NCBI GenBank assembly: GCA_964390805.1
Contig: CAYMKL010000026.1
Location: forward strand, 1-62,192
Length of the DNA: 62,192 nt
DNA from: CAYMKL01 sp964390805
Lineage (GTDB): Bacteria > Chloroflexota > Anaerolineae > VGOG01
Reading direction: 5' to 3'
The notes beneath the pieces were generated by a model that saw nothing but the letters and a program-made list of their open reading frames with translations, made no database searches and had not been told where the DNA came from. Made by a program: the position numbers and the translations under genes. Of the stretch, positions 51,168 to 59,068 are shown piece after piece (positions within the stretch are counted from its first letter, which is position 1; every line of letters begins with the position of its first letter).

Positions 51168-52595
51168 ATGGACCTGGTCATCAAAAACGGCACAATCGTC
51201 ACCGCTACCGAGACCTATGAGGCCGACATCGGCATCAAGGATGGCGTCATCGCTCTCATCGGGCACCCCCCCCTCTTTCTCCCCAAAGGCGGTGCCCTGA
51301 GCTTGTCGAAGGGTTGCGGGGGAGGAAGGGGGGGCGAGGTGATTGATGCCGCCGATAAGTATGTCATGCCAGGCGGCATTGACGCCCACGTTCACCTGCA
51401 GATGACCATCGGCGACATCACCTCCAGCGATGACTTCACCACGGGCACTATTGCCGCCGCCTGTGGGGGCACCACCACGGTCATAGACTTCATTGACCCC
51501 AAGCCCGGCCAGAGCCTGCACCAGGCGGTGGCCGACCGGCGCTCGCAGGCCGACGGGCGCACAGCCATTGACTACGGCTTGCACCTGACGGCCACCAATG
51601 CCCTCCCCAAAACGCTGGCTGAACTAAAAGAGTTGGCCACTGCTGGCTACACCAGCCTCAAGCTCTACACCACCTACCCGGCCCTGATGGTGAATGATGA
51701 CCAGATGCTAAACCTCATGGCCGTCGCCGCCACTTGCGGCGTCCTCCCCATCGTACACACCGAAAACCACTGGGTTATAGAGTATCTCAAGAAGAAGTTG
51801 CTGGCTGAGGGCAAGACCGAGCCCCGCTATCACCCTCGCAGCCGGCCTCCCCTGGCCGAGGCTGAGGCGGCGAATCGCGTCGTCGCTCTGGCCCGGTTAA
51901 CAGAGTGTCCCGTCTACCTGGCCCATTTGACCTGTCGGGAGTCTTTGGAGGTGGTGCGAAGACACCGCGCCCAGGGGCAGCGCGTCTACGGCGAGGTTTG
52001 CACCCAGCACCTGATCCTCTCCGAGGACGAGTACGAACGGCCCGGATTCGAGGGAGCGAAATTCGTGCTCTCACCGCCCCTCCGGCACAAGTCCAATTGG
52101 GAGCCCCTCTGGCATGCCCTAGCCGCCGGCGCCCTGCAGACCATCTCCACCGACCATTGCCCCTGGAACTTTGCCACTCACAAACAACGAGGGCGGGACG
52201 ACTTCACTCAAATCCCCAACGGCGCGCCCGGCATAGAGACCCGCGTGCCACTCATTCACCATTTCGGCGTGAACGAGGGCCGTCTCTCGCTCAACAGATT
52301 CGTGGAATTGGTATCCACCGCCCCTGCCAGGCTGTTTGGCCTCTCGCCCCGCAAGGGCACCATCGCCGTTGGCTCCGACGCCGACCTGGTGATCTTCGAC
52401 CCGCACCAGGAGCGCACCCTGGCCACAGAGAACCTGCACACGAATGTGGATTACAGCCCCTACGAACACATCACCGTCAGAGGCTACCCCGTGATGACCA
52501 TCGCCCGCGGCAAGGTCATCGCCAAGGACAGCCAGTTCGTGGGCCAGGTGGGGGCGGGGGAGTTCGTGGAGAGGAAGCCTTTTTCTGAGGAATGA
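51168..52595 (+). CDS. hydA: Dihydropyrimidinase / D-hydantoinase
   Basis: A 475-residue cyclic-amide hydrolase. Metal ligands are His74 and His76 (DAHVHL), carboxylated Lys165 (SLKLYTTY), His197 (HTENH), the His of AHLTCRES and the Asp of STDHCPWN. It opens dihydropyrimidines or hydantoins to N-carbamoyl amino acids. Residues about 33-56 (containing GGALSLSKGCGGGRGG) are an in-frame R1 insertion between the N-terminal beta-sandwich and the barrel. ATG at 51168 is chosen because homology starts there, though an R3 repeat and not a Shine-Dalgarno lies upstream. Its 5' half is duplicated at 37021-37480. Confidence 0.9.
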   Translation: MDLVIKNGTIVTATETYEADIGIKDGVIALIGHPPLFLPKGGALSLSKGCGGGRGGEVIDAADKYVMPGGIDAHVHLQMTIGDITSSDDFTTGTIAAACGGTTTVIDFIDPKPGQSLHQAVADRRSQADGRTAIDYGLHLTATNALPKTLAELKELATAGYTSLKLYTTYPALMVNDDQMLNLMAVAATCGVLPIVHTENHWVIEYLKKKLLAEGKTEPRYHPRSRPPLAEAEAANRVVALARLTECPVYLAHLTCRESLEVVRRHRAQGQRVYGEVCTQHLILSEDEYERPGFEGAKFVLSPPLRHKSNWEPLWHALAAGALQTISTDHCPWNFATHKQRGRDDFTQIPNGAPGIETRVPLIHHFGVNEGRLSLNRFVELVSTAPARLFGLSPRKGTIAVGSDADLVIFDPHQERTLATENLHTNVDYSPYEHITVRGYPVMTIARGKVIAKDSQFVGQVGAGEFVERKPFSEE

Positions 52596-52612
52596 GGGAT
52601 GAGGAATGAGGG

Positions 52613-53980
52613 ATGGGGGCAAACGTGAAACTTGAAACGTCAAACCTCAAACTGACCTGGGCCGAGATAGATCTGGACGCCATCGCCCACAATGCGCGAG
52701 AACTCAAGCGACACGTTGGGGAGAAGGCCGGAAACATGGCTGCGGAGTTGATGGCCGTGGTCAAGGCCAACGGCTACGGCCATGGCGCAGTGCCGGTAGC
52801 TGAGACAGCTCTGGAGAACGGGGCCAGCCGCCTGGCGGTGCATCGCACCCTGGAGGGCATCCAGTTGCGACAAGCGGGGATCACGGCTCCCGTTTTGATC
52901 ATGGGTTACAGTCTGCCAGCCCAGGCGGAAACCATCGTCCGCTGGGACCTGACCCCCACTGTCAACACCCCCGAACAGGCCCAAGCCCTCTCTGCTGCAG
53001 CTCTTCATCAAGGGAAAGCGCTCCCTATCCACGTTAAGGTGGACACGGGATTGGGCCGCTTTGGGCTCCTGCCTGATGAAGTTGCGAACTTTGTTCAGGC
53101 CATATCCAAATTACCTGGCCTCGTCCTCGAGGGCATCTACACTCACTTCGCCATAGCCGATGCTGCGGATAAAGCGTACACTCTTCAACAGTTGGAGACC
53201 TACCTTGAAGTGGTGAAAGGGCTAGAGGAGGCGGGTTTCACTATCCCCATCAAACACACGGCCTGTAGCGCAGCTACTTTGGACCTGCCGCAGACACACC
53301 TGGACGTGGTACGCTGCGGCATCATCCTCTACGGCCTGCGCCCCTCAAGCAAAGTTGAGCCGACCATTCCCCTGCGCCCGGCCATGACCCTCAAGAGCCG
53401 GGTGGCCCGAGTGCGTACTCTCCCCGCTGGTTCCTGTATTAGCTACGGCTGCACCTATACTACCAGCGAGCCTACCCTGGTGGCCCTGGTGCCCGTCGGC
53501 TACGGCGACGGCTACCGCCGCCTTCTCTCCAACCGAGGTCAGGTGCTCATCCGCGGACAGCGCGCCCCCATCGTGGGCCGGGTCTGCATGGACCAGTTTG
53601 TGGTGAAAGTGACAGCCCCCACCCCTAACCCCTCCCCCGAATCCAGGGGAGGGGAAGAAGCTCCCAGTCCCCCTGCCCCCCTGCCCCCCCAAAGCGGTGT
53701 CCTGAGCCCTGCCCTGAGCTTCGTCGAAGGGTTGTCGAAGGGTTGGGGGGAACGGGAGGCGGGGGGGAGTTCGAATGTGCAGCAGCACGACGAAGTGGTG
53801 CTCATTGGGAGACAAGGCAAGGATGAGATCACCGCTGAGGAAGTAGCCACCTGGGCCGAAACCATCAACTACGAAGTGACTACCAGCATCCTGCCGCGTG
53901 TGACCAGGGTCTACCTCAAAGGCGGGCAGGTCGTGGCCGTGCACCCTCTCGTCGAGACAACTCCTCAGTTCACCTTTTGA
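52613..53980 (+). CDS. alr: Alanine racemase with repeat-derived insertion
   Basis: A 455-residue fold-III PLP racemase. Lys51 (VVKANGYGHG) binds PLP and Tyr278 (ISYGCTY) is the second catalytic base, followed by PVGYGDGYRR and GRVCMDQ. Family members are about 370-390 residues; the excess lies at residues about 333-390, between CMDQFVVKVT and DEVVLIGRQG, and is low-complexity Pro/Gly/Ser sequence containing the R1 unit (ALSFVEGLSKGWGE). The first 14 residues (NVKLETSNLKL) also look repeat-derived. The reading frame stays open, so the enzyme could still fold with a large loop. It supplies D-Ala for cell wall. Confidence 0.88.
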   Translation: MGANVKLETSNLKLTWAEIDLDAIAHNARELKRHVGEKAGNMAAELMAVVKANGYGHGAVPVAETALENGASRLAVHRTLEGIQLRQAGITAPVLIMGYSLPAQAETIVRWDLTPTVNTPEQAQALSAAALHQGKALPIHVKVDTGLGRFGLLPDEVANFVQAISKLPGLVLEGIYTHFAIADAADKAYTLQQLETYLEVVKGLEEAGFTIPIKHTACSAATLDLPQTHLDVVRCGIILYGLRPSSKVEPTIPLRPAMTLKSRVARVRTLPAGSCISYGCTYTTSEPTLVALVPVGYGDGYRRLLSNRGQVLIRGQRAPIVGRVCMDQFVVKVTAPTPNPSPESRGGEEAPSPPAPLPPQSGVLSPALSFVEGLSKGWGEREAGGSSNVQQHDEVVLIGRQGKDEITAEEVATWAETINYEVTTSILPRVTRVYLKGGQVVAVHPLVETTPQFTF

Positions 53981-54053
53981 CAAAAAACCGGTCAGAGTCT
54001 ATAATCTCTAATACCCAATATCCAGTACCCCCCCAAGATTAGGTGGCCCCAAT

Positions 54054-55226
54054 ATGCCCGGTTCGAAGGTGTCCCTGGTGATAATGACAGGCTCCAGCGA
54101 GAGGAGCGAGGTGGAGAGGATGGTGTCCCTGGCTCGTCAGGCCATCACCCTCGACACCGTTGAGAGAGCCCTCGCCGTTGAAGCCATCGGCCCCATCGTG
54201 GTTGCCACCAATTCCGCTTCTCTGGCCGAGAGCCTGCGGGGGAAGCCAGTCCATGTCGAACTGGAAGCACCCGACGAGGAGTTCCACTTTGGGCGGCGAT
54301 TACGAGATCTGATCACCGAGCAGGGCATGGAGAAGGTCTTCTACGTTGGGGGGGGGAGCAGTGCCCTGCTCTCCAGCGAAGAAATGGGCCGCATCGCCGA
54401 GACACTCCTCTCCACCGACGACGCCACTTCATCATATGCACGAAGTGGCGTCATCGCCAACAACTTCTACTCCACCGATTTCGCCGCCTTTGCCCCTGCC
54501 CAAGCCATCGAATCCATAGAACCTCCTACTGTTGACAACGACCTGGCCTGGCTTTTGGTGGAGCAGGCCGGCTTGGCGTGTAAGGAGTTGCCTCGCACCG
54601 CTGCCACTCAACTGGATGTAGACACCCCTACTGACCTGATGACCCTGAAGCCTCACCCCGGCGTGGGGCCTCACACCCGACGCTATCTGGATAACCTTGA
54701 GCTAGATACCTCCCACATTGAGCAAGCGCTGAAGTTTATCACCGACCGTGACGCCGAGGTCTTGGTAGCGGGGCGGGTGTCGGCCACGACCTGGGCTTAC
54801 CTGGAGCAGGAGACAGCCTGCCGGGTGCGCCTGTTCTCCGAGGAGCGGGGCATGCGCGCCAGTGGCCGCCAGGCGCGAGGCGAAGCCCTGTCCCTGTTGG
54901 GATTTTATCTGGAGGAGGTGGGGCTGGAGAGGTTCTTCGCTACCCTGGCGGAAATGAGCCAGGCCGCCTTCTTAGACAGCCGTGTCCTCTTTGCCCATCG
55001 GAGAATCTGGCCCTCCGCTGCCGACCGTTTCTATTCCGACCTGCGCCAACCGGATAAGATCAGCCACCCGTGGGTGCGCAGCTTCACCGAGGCGGCCATA
55101 GAAGCCCCCATCCCCATCGTCCTGGGCGGCCACTCCCTGGTGTCAGGCGGGTTGTATGCCCTGGTGGAAGCGGCCTGGGCCAGGGGTGTGGATTTGGCGA
55201 GGCACGTGGAAACACTGAGGCACTGA
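54054..55226 (+). CDS. MobA/CofC-like nucleotidyltransferase-type protein, function unknown
   Basis: A 390-residue protein. The first 190 residues resemble MobA/CofC-type nucleotidyltransferase folds: IGPIVVATNS after a helical stretch, VFYVGGGSSALLSSEEMGRI, then a NDLAWLLVEQAG segment and QLDVDTPTDLMTL. The usual N-terminal G-x-G-x-R nucleotide motif is not clear. Residues 220-390 form a second alpha/beta region ending in GGHSLVSGGLYALVEAAW that I do not recognise. It sits between alr and the glycine-cleavage operon on the same strand. No function is assigned. Confidence 0.55.
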   Translation: MPGSKVSLVIMTGSSERSEVERMVSLARQAITLDTVERALAVEAIGPIVVATNSASLAESLRGKPVHVELEAPDEEFHFGRRLRDLITEQGMEKVFYVGGGSSALLSSEEMGRIAETLLSTDDATSSYARSGVIANNFYSTDFAAFAPAQAIESIEPPTVDNDLAWLLVEQAGLACKELPRTAATQLDVDTPTDLMTLKPHPGVGPHTRRYLDNLELDTSHIEQALKFITDRDAEVLVAGRVSATTWAYLEQETACRVRLFSEERGMRASGRQARGEALSLLGFYLEEVGLERFFATLAEMSQAAFLDSRVLFAHRRIWPSAADRFYSDLRQPDKISHPWVRSFTEAAIEAPIPIVLGGHSLVSGGLYALVEAAWARGVDLARHVETLRH

Positions 55227-55304
55227 ACACTCTGAATGCACTGAGGGCTTCTTCAGTGTCCTCACTAACCATTGACCACCCAACCAAACAAAGGAGTTTG
55301 CTAA

Positions 55305-58300
55305 ATGAAAACGTCAGAAAAAAACCAAGAGTATTGGGACCTCGCCTTCGGCAAGAACCTGGCCGAGGTGGATCCCGATGTGGCCGACCTGATCGCCTTC
55401 GAGGAGGAGAGGCAGGCCAGGAAGCTGATCATGATCCCGTCGGAGAGCTACTGCCCGAAGCCGGTGCGCGAGGCACTGGGGAGCGTCTTCAACAACATCT
55501 ACGCCGAGGGCTATCCCCGCCTGCAGATGACCCAAGACGAGGAGGAACTACTCCTCCAGTTCGACCACGAGCTGGCCAACTACAGGCGCTACGCCGACAG
55601 GCGGTTCTATAAGGGGGTTGACTACGCGGACCTCATCGAGTGCCTGGCCCAGAGGCGAGTGGCCGCATGTTTCGCCAACGAGAGGGTGAACGCCAACGAG
55701 ATCTACGTGAACGTCCAGCCCCTCTCAGGATCGCCCGCCAACCTGTCAGTTTATGAAGCCCTCCTTGAGCCAGGCGACACCATCATGGGCCTGGCCCTCC
55801 CCCAGGGCGGGCACCTCACCCACGGCAGCCCCTTCAACATCTCCGGTCGGCGCTACAACGTCGTCTCGTACGCCGCCAGCAGGGCCACCGAGAAGCTGGA
55901 CTACGACCAGATCATGGAGCTGGCCCTCCAACACCGGCCCAAGATCATCGTCGGCGGATACACCTCCTACTCCTGGGCCCCCGACTGGGAGAAGTTCAAA
56001 CGGATAGCCGAGGCTTGTGGGGGGTTGCTCATGGCCGACATCGCTCACACGGCGGGGCTGGCCATCGCTGGGGCATACCCCAATCCCGTGGGCATCGCCG
56101 ACGTCACCACCTTCACCACCCACAAGACCTTCTTCGGCCCCCGCGGAGCGGTGATCATGACCACCGACGAGGACATGGCCGAGCTGATAGACAACGCCGT
56201 GTTCCCCGGCCGCCAGGGCGGGCCCCACGTACACAAGTTCGCGGCGGTGGCGGTCGCCGCCAAGATCGCTCAGACGGAGGAGTACAAACGCCTGCAGCAC
56301 AGAATCGTGGAGAACTCCGTGGCCCTGGCCGATGGACTGCAGAAACGCGGCCTGAAGCTGGCCTACGGCGGAACGAACACCCACCTCCTGGTCATTGACC
56401 TCAACCCCCTCAAGTCCGCCGAAGGTTTCCCCCTCAAGGGCGAGATGGTGGCCCGCATCCTGGACCTGGCGGGCATCGTGGTCAACAAGAATACCATCCC
56501 CGGCGACGAGGACGCGGGCGAGGCCAGCGGCATCCGCATGGGAACACCCTGGCTCACCCAACGAGGGATGGGCGCAGCGGAAATGGACAAGATCGCCGAG
56601 CTCATCCACCGCATCGTCGTCAACATCAAGCCCTTCACCTACATGGGACTGACGGGGCCGCTGTGGAGGGGGAAGATTGATCTGGACATCCTGGAAGAGG
56701 TCAAGCTTGAGGTAGAAGAACTGGCGAGAGGGGCCGAGGTGGAGACCCCGGCCCAGGGAATCGGCTATCCCCACTACTACTTCCTGCGTGAAACGCCAAA
56801 CGTGAAACGTGAAGCGTCAGACATGGGACTCCTGGAGGTGTTCGGCGACAGGGCCATGCCCTTCCTGCAGCAGGTATCCACCAATGATGTCTCGAAGCTC
56901 CAGCCTGGTGAGAGCCAGCGCTCCTTCCTGCTGGACGCCCAGGGGCAGCTGATTGATAGCGTCGCTATCCTGCGCCTGGAGCCGGACAGGTGGGGCCGCG
57001 ATCACTACGTCGTGATGACCAACCCTGTCAACACCGACAGGGTGAAAGCCTGGTTCCGCGGCCTCGCCGACGGGTACATCCTATTCGACTACGAGGACAT
57101 CTTCCGCAAGGTCGAGGGCCCAGTGGTGGTGAAAGATCTAGGCGAAGACGCAATATCCAATATCCAATACCCCATATCCAACCTCCAACCTCCAACCCTT
57201 CGACTGAGCTCAGGGCAGGCCTCCAACCTCCAGCCCCAAACCGGCCTCTCACTCTACCAGGCGGGCCACGATGCCCTCTTCCACGTCTCCAAGCCCTACT
57301 TCGTGGGACAGAAGAGCCTGGAAAGCGTCAGGCCCAGGGTGGCGAAAGAGGAGTGGCAGTGGCCGGAGGAAGAAGGCGAGCTTAAGCGAACCTGCCTCTA
57401 CGAAGAGCATCTCAAGCTAACCAAGAAAGTGATACCCTTTGCCGGCTGGGAGATGCCTGTCTGGTACACCAGCGTCAGCGAGGAACACAAAGCCGTGAGG
57501 GAAACGGCTGGGCTGTTCGACGTGGCTCACATGGGCGTGGTAGAGGTGGCCGGCGAGCACGCCACCGCTTTCCTCGATGCAGTCACTTCCAACTACGTGC
57601 GCTGGATAGGCGACGGCCAGACGCAATATGCCTACCTCCTTGACCCTGACGGCGACGTGATTGACGACGTGTTCATCTATCGCCGGGCAGCGGACCGCTA
57701 TATGCTGGTGATCAACGCCTCCAATGCTGAGAAGGACCTGGCCTGGCTGAACGCCGTCAACTCCGGTAAGTGGCTGATAGACAGAGAGCATCCGGACATT
57801 GAGCTCGAGGACCCCGCGATCATCCGCGACCTGAAGGACCCGTCGTCGGGGAAAGACCAGCGGGTTGACTTGGCCATCCAGGGCCCCAACTCCCTGGCCA
57901 TCCTCCAGAGCTTAACCGACGACAAGAAACTGCAGGCGAAACTAGCCAGGATCAGCCGGACCGAGTTCATCGAGACGGAGCTGGCAGGCATGGATCTCAT
58001 CGTGTCTCGAACGGGCTACACGGGGGAAGACATCGCCTACGAGCTCTATCTGCACCCCGATAATGCCCCCAGGATGTGGAATCTACTCCTAGAGAAGGGC
58101 CAGGATTATGGCCTGAAACCAGCGGGGCTTGCCGCCAGAGACTCGACCAGAACCGAAGCAGGTTTGCCGCTGCACGGACACGACCTGGCCGGCCCGTACA
58201 ACATCTCTCCCATCGAGGCCGGCTTTGGCTCCTACGTGAAGTTCCACAAACCCTACTTTGTCGGCAGGAAGGCCCTGCTGGAGAAAGAGGCCACCAGGAC

Positions 58301-58613
58301 GATGGAGATCCTTCGCTTCCACATGAACGACAGAGGCGTGAGGATGGCTAAGCTGGGGGACGTGGTGGTTGATAAAAGAGGCAAATACATAGGCCGCGTT
58401 ACCAGTTGCGCTCTGGATACTGAAGGGTTCCAGGTCGGCCTGGCTTACGTTGACAAGAAGTACAACCGCGAAGGGGCGCAGATCGGCATCATCCCCCTCC
58501 CCCACACCAAAGCCCCACCGACCAAGCCAGTGGAAGAGATGTCCTTGGGGGACAAAATGCTCCTCCATGAAAAGGCTACAGTTCTCCCCCGCTTCCCCCT
58601 CGAAGAAGAGTAG
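55305..58613 (+). CDS. Serine hydroxymethyltransferase - partial GcvT - GcvT fusion
   Basis: A 1102-residue protein. Residues 1-490 are a SHMT (GlyA) with PLP Lys274 in THKTFFGPRGA. Residues about 506-690 resemble the N-terminal half of a T-protein (FLQQVSTNDVSKLQPGE, YVVMTNPVNTDRV) but lack the second half. Residues about 695-1070 are a full GcvT: FAGWEMPVWYTS, FDVAHMGVVEV, then SRTGYTGEDIAYELYL and ARDSTRTEAGLPLHGHDL. It would couple methylene-THF made by glycine cleavage to serine synthesis. Residues about 497-505 and 615-647 are repeat-derived (ISNIQYPISNLQPP). It heads the gcvH-gcvPA-gcvPB operon. Confidence 0.88.
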   Translation: MKTSEKNQEYWDLAFGKNLAEVDPDVADLIAFEEERQARKLIMIPSESYCPKPVREALGSVFNNIYAEGYPRLQMTQDEEELLLQFDHELANYRRYADRRFYKGVDYADLIECLAQRRVAACFANERVNANEIYVNVQPLSGSPANLSVYEALLEPGDTIMGLALPQGGHLTHGSPFNISGRRYNVVSYAASRATEKLDYDQIMELALQHRPKIIVGGYTSYSWAPDWEKFKRIAEACGGLLMADIAHTAGLAIAGAYPNPVGIADVTTFTTHKTFFGPRGAVIMTTDEDMAELIDNAVFPGRQGGPHVHKFAAVAVAAKIAQTEEYKRLQHRIVENSVALADGLQKRGLKLAYGGTNTHLLVIDLNPLKSAEGFPLKGEMVARILDLAGIVVNKNTIPGDEDAGEASGIRMGTPWLTQRGMGAAEMDKIAELIHRIVVNIKPFTYMGLTGPLWRGKIDLDILEEVKLEVEELARGAEVETPAQGIGYPHYYFLRETPNVKREASDMGLLEVFGDRAMPFLQQVSTNDVSKLQPGESQRSFLLDAQGQLIDSVAILRLEPDRWGRDHYVVMTNPVNTDRVKAWFRGLADGYILFDYEDIFRKVEGPVVVKDLGEDAISNIQYPISNLQPPTLRLSSGQASNLQPQTGLSLYQAGHDALFHVSKPYFVGQKSLESVRPRVAKEEWQWPEEEGELKRTCLYEEHLKLTKKVIPFAGWEMPVWYTSVSEEHKAVRETAGLFDVAHMGVVEVAGEHATAFLDAVTSNYVRWIGDGQTQYAYLLDPDGDVIDDVFIYRRAADRYMLVINASNAEKDLAWLNAVNSGKWLIDREHPDIELEDPAIIRDLKDPSSGKDQRVDLAIQGPNSLAILQSLTDDKKLQAKLARISRTEFIETELAGMDLIVSRTGYTGEDIAYELYLHPDNAPRMWNLLLEKGQDYGLKPAGLAARDSTRTEAGLPLHGHDLAGPYNISPIEAGFGSYVKFHKPYFVGRKALLEKEATRTMEILRFHMNDRGVRMAKLGDVVVDKRGKYIGRVTSCALDTEGFQVGLAYVDKKYNREGAQIGIIPLPHTKAPPTKPVEEMSLGDKMLLHEKATVLPRFPLEEE

Positions 58614-58666
58614 ACCAAGGACCATCTGACCAAAGACCATCTGACCAAAAGAAAGGAGATCAAAAA

Positions 58667-59068
58667 ATGCAACTAGAAAAGGATTGTCGCTACATGGAGA
58701 CCCACGAATGGGTGCGCATCGTCGGACACCTGGCCACGACTGGCATCACCGACTACGCCCAGTCCCAGCTCTCCGACGTCGTCTACGTTGAGCTGCCTGA
58801 GGTGGGCGATGTTTTCGACAAGGGAGAGGTCTTCGCTACGGTAGAGTCGGTCAAGACCGCAGCCGACTGCTACATGCCTATCGGCGGGGAGATCACGGAG
58901 GTCAATGAGGAGCTATCCGGCTCCCCTGAGCTGGTCAACGAAGACGCCTTCGGCAAGGGCTGGTTCATCCAGTTCACTCCCAGTGACCTCTCGGAGGTGG
59001 ACGACCTGCTGACGCCTGAGGAATACCAGGAGCACGTGGCCAAAGAAGAAGAGGAAGGAGGCCGCTAA
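58667..59068 (+). CDS. gcvH: Glycine cleavage system H protein
   Basis: A 133-residue lipoyl carrier. The lipoylated Lys63 lies in TVESVKTAAD, with the YVELPEVGDVFDKGEVFATV hairpin around it, and the family ending GWFIQFTPSD. It shuttles the aminomethyl group between GcvPA/PB and GcvT. Start ATG with AAGGAGAT upstream; the stop overlaps the gcvPA start by one base. Confidence 0.95.
   Translation: MQLEKDCRYMETHEWVRIVGHLATTGITDYAQSQLSDVVYVELPEVGDVFDKGEVFATVESVKTAADCYMPIGGEITEVNEELSGSPELVNEDAFGKGWFIQFTPSDLSEVDDLLTPEEYQEHVAKEEEEGGR

Noticed and set aside
55070..55612. 180-residue plus-strand frame overlapping the start of the SHMT fusion
   Set aside because: Out of frame with both neighbours, Arg/Gly-rich, and the SHMT reading is unambiguous from 55305.
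55746..56774. 342-residue open frame antisense to the SHMT domain
   Set aside because: Shadow of a strongly conserved coding region; rich in Gly, Val and His as expected from complementary codons; no start signal.
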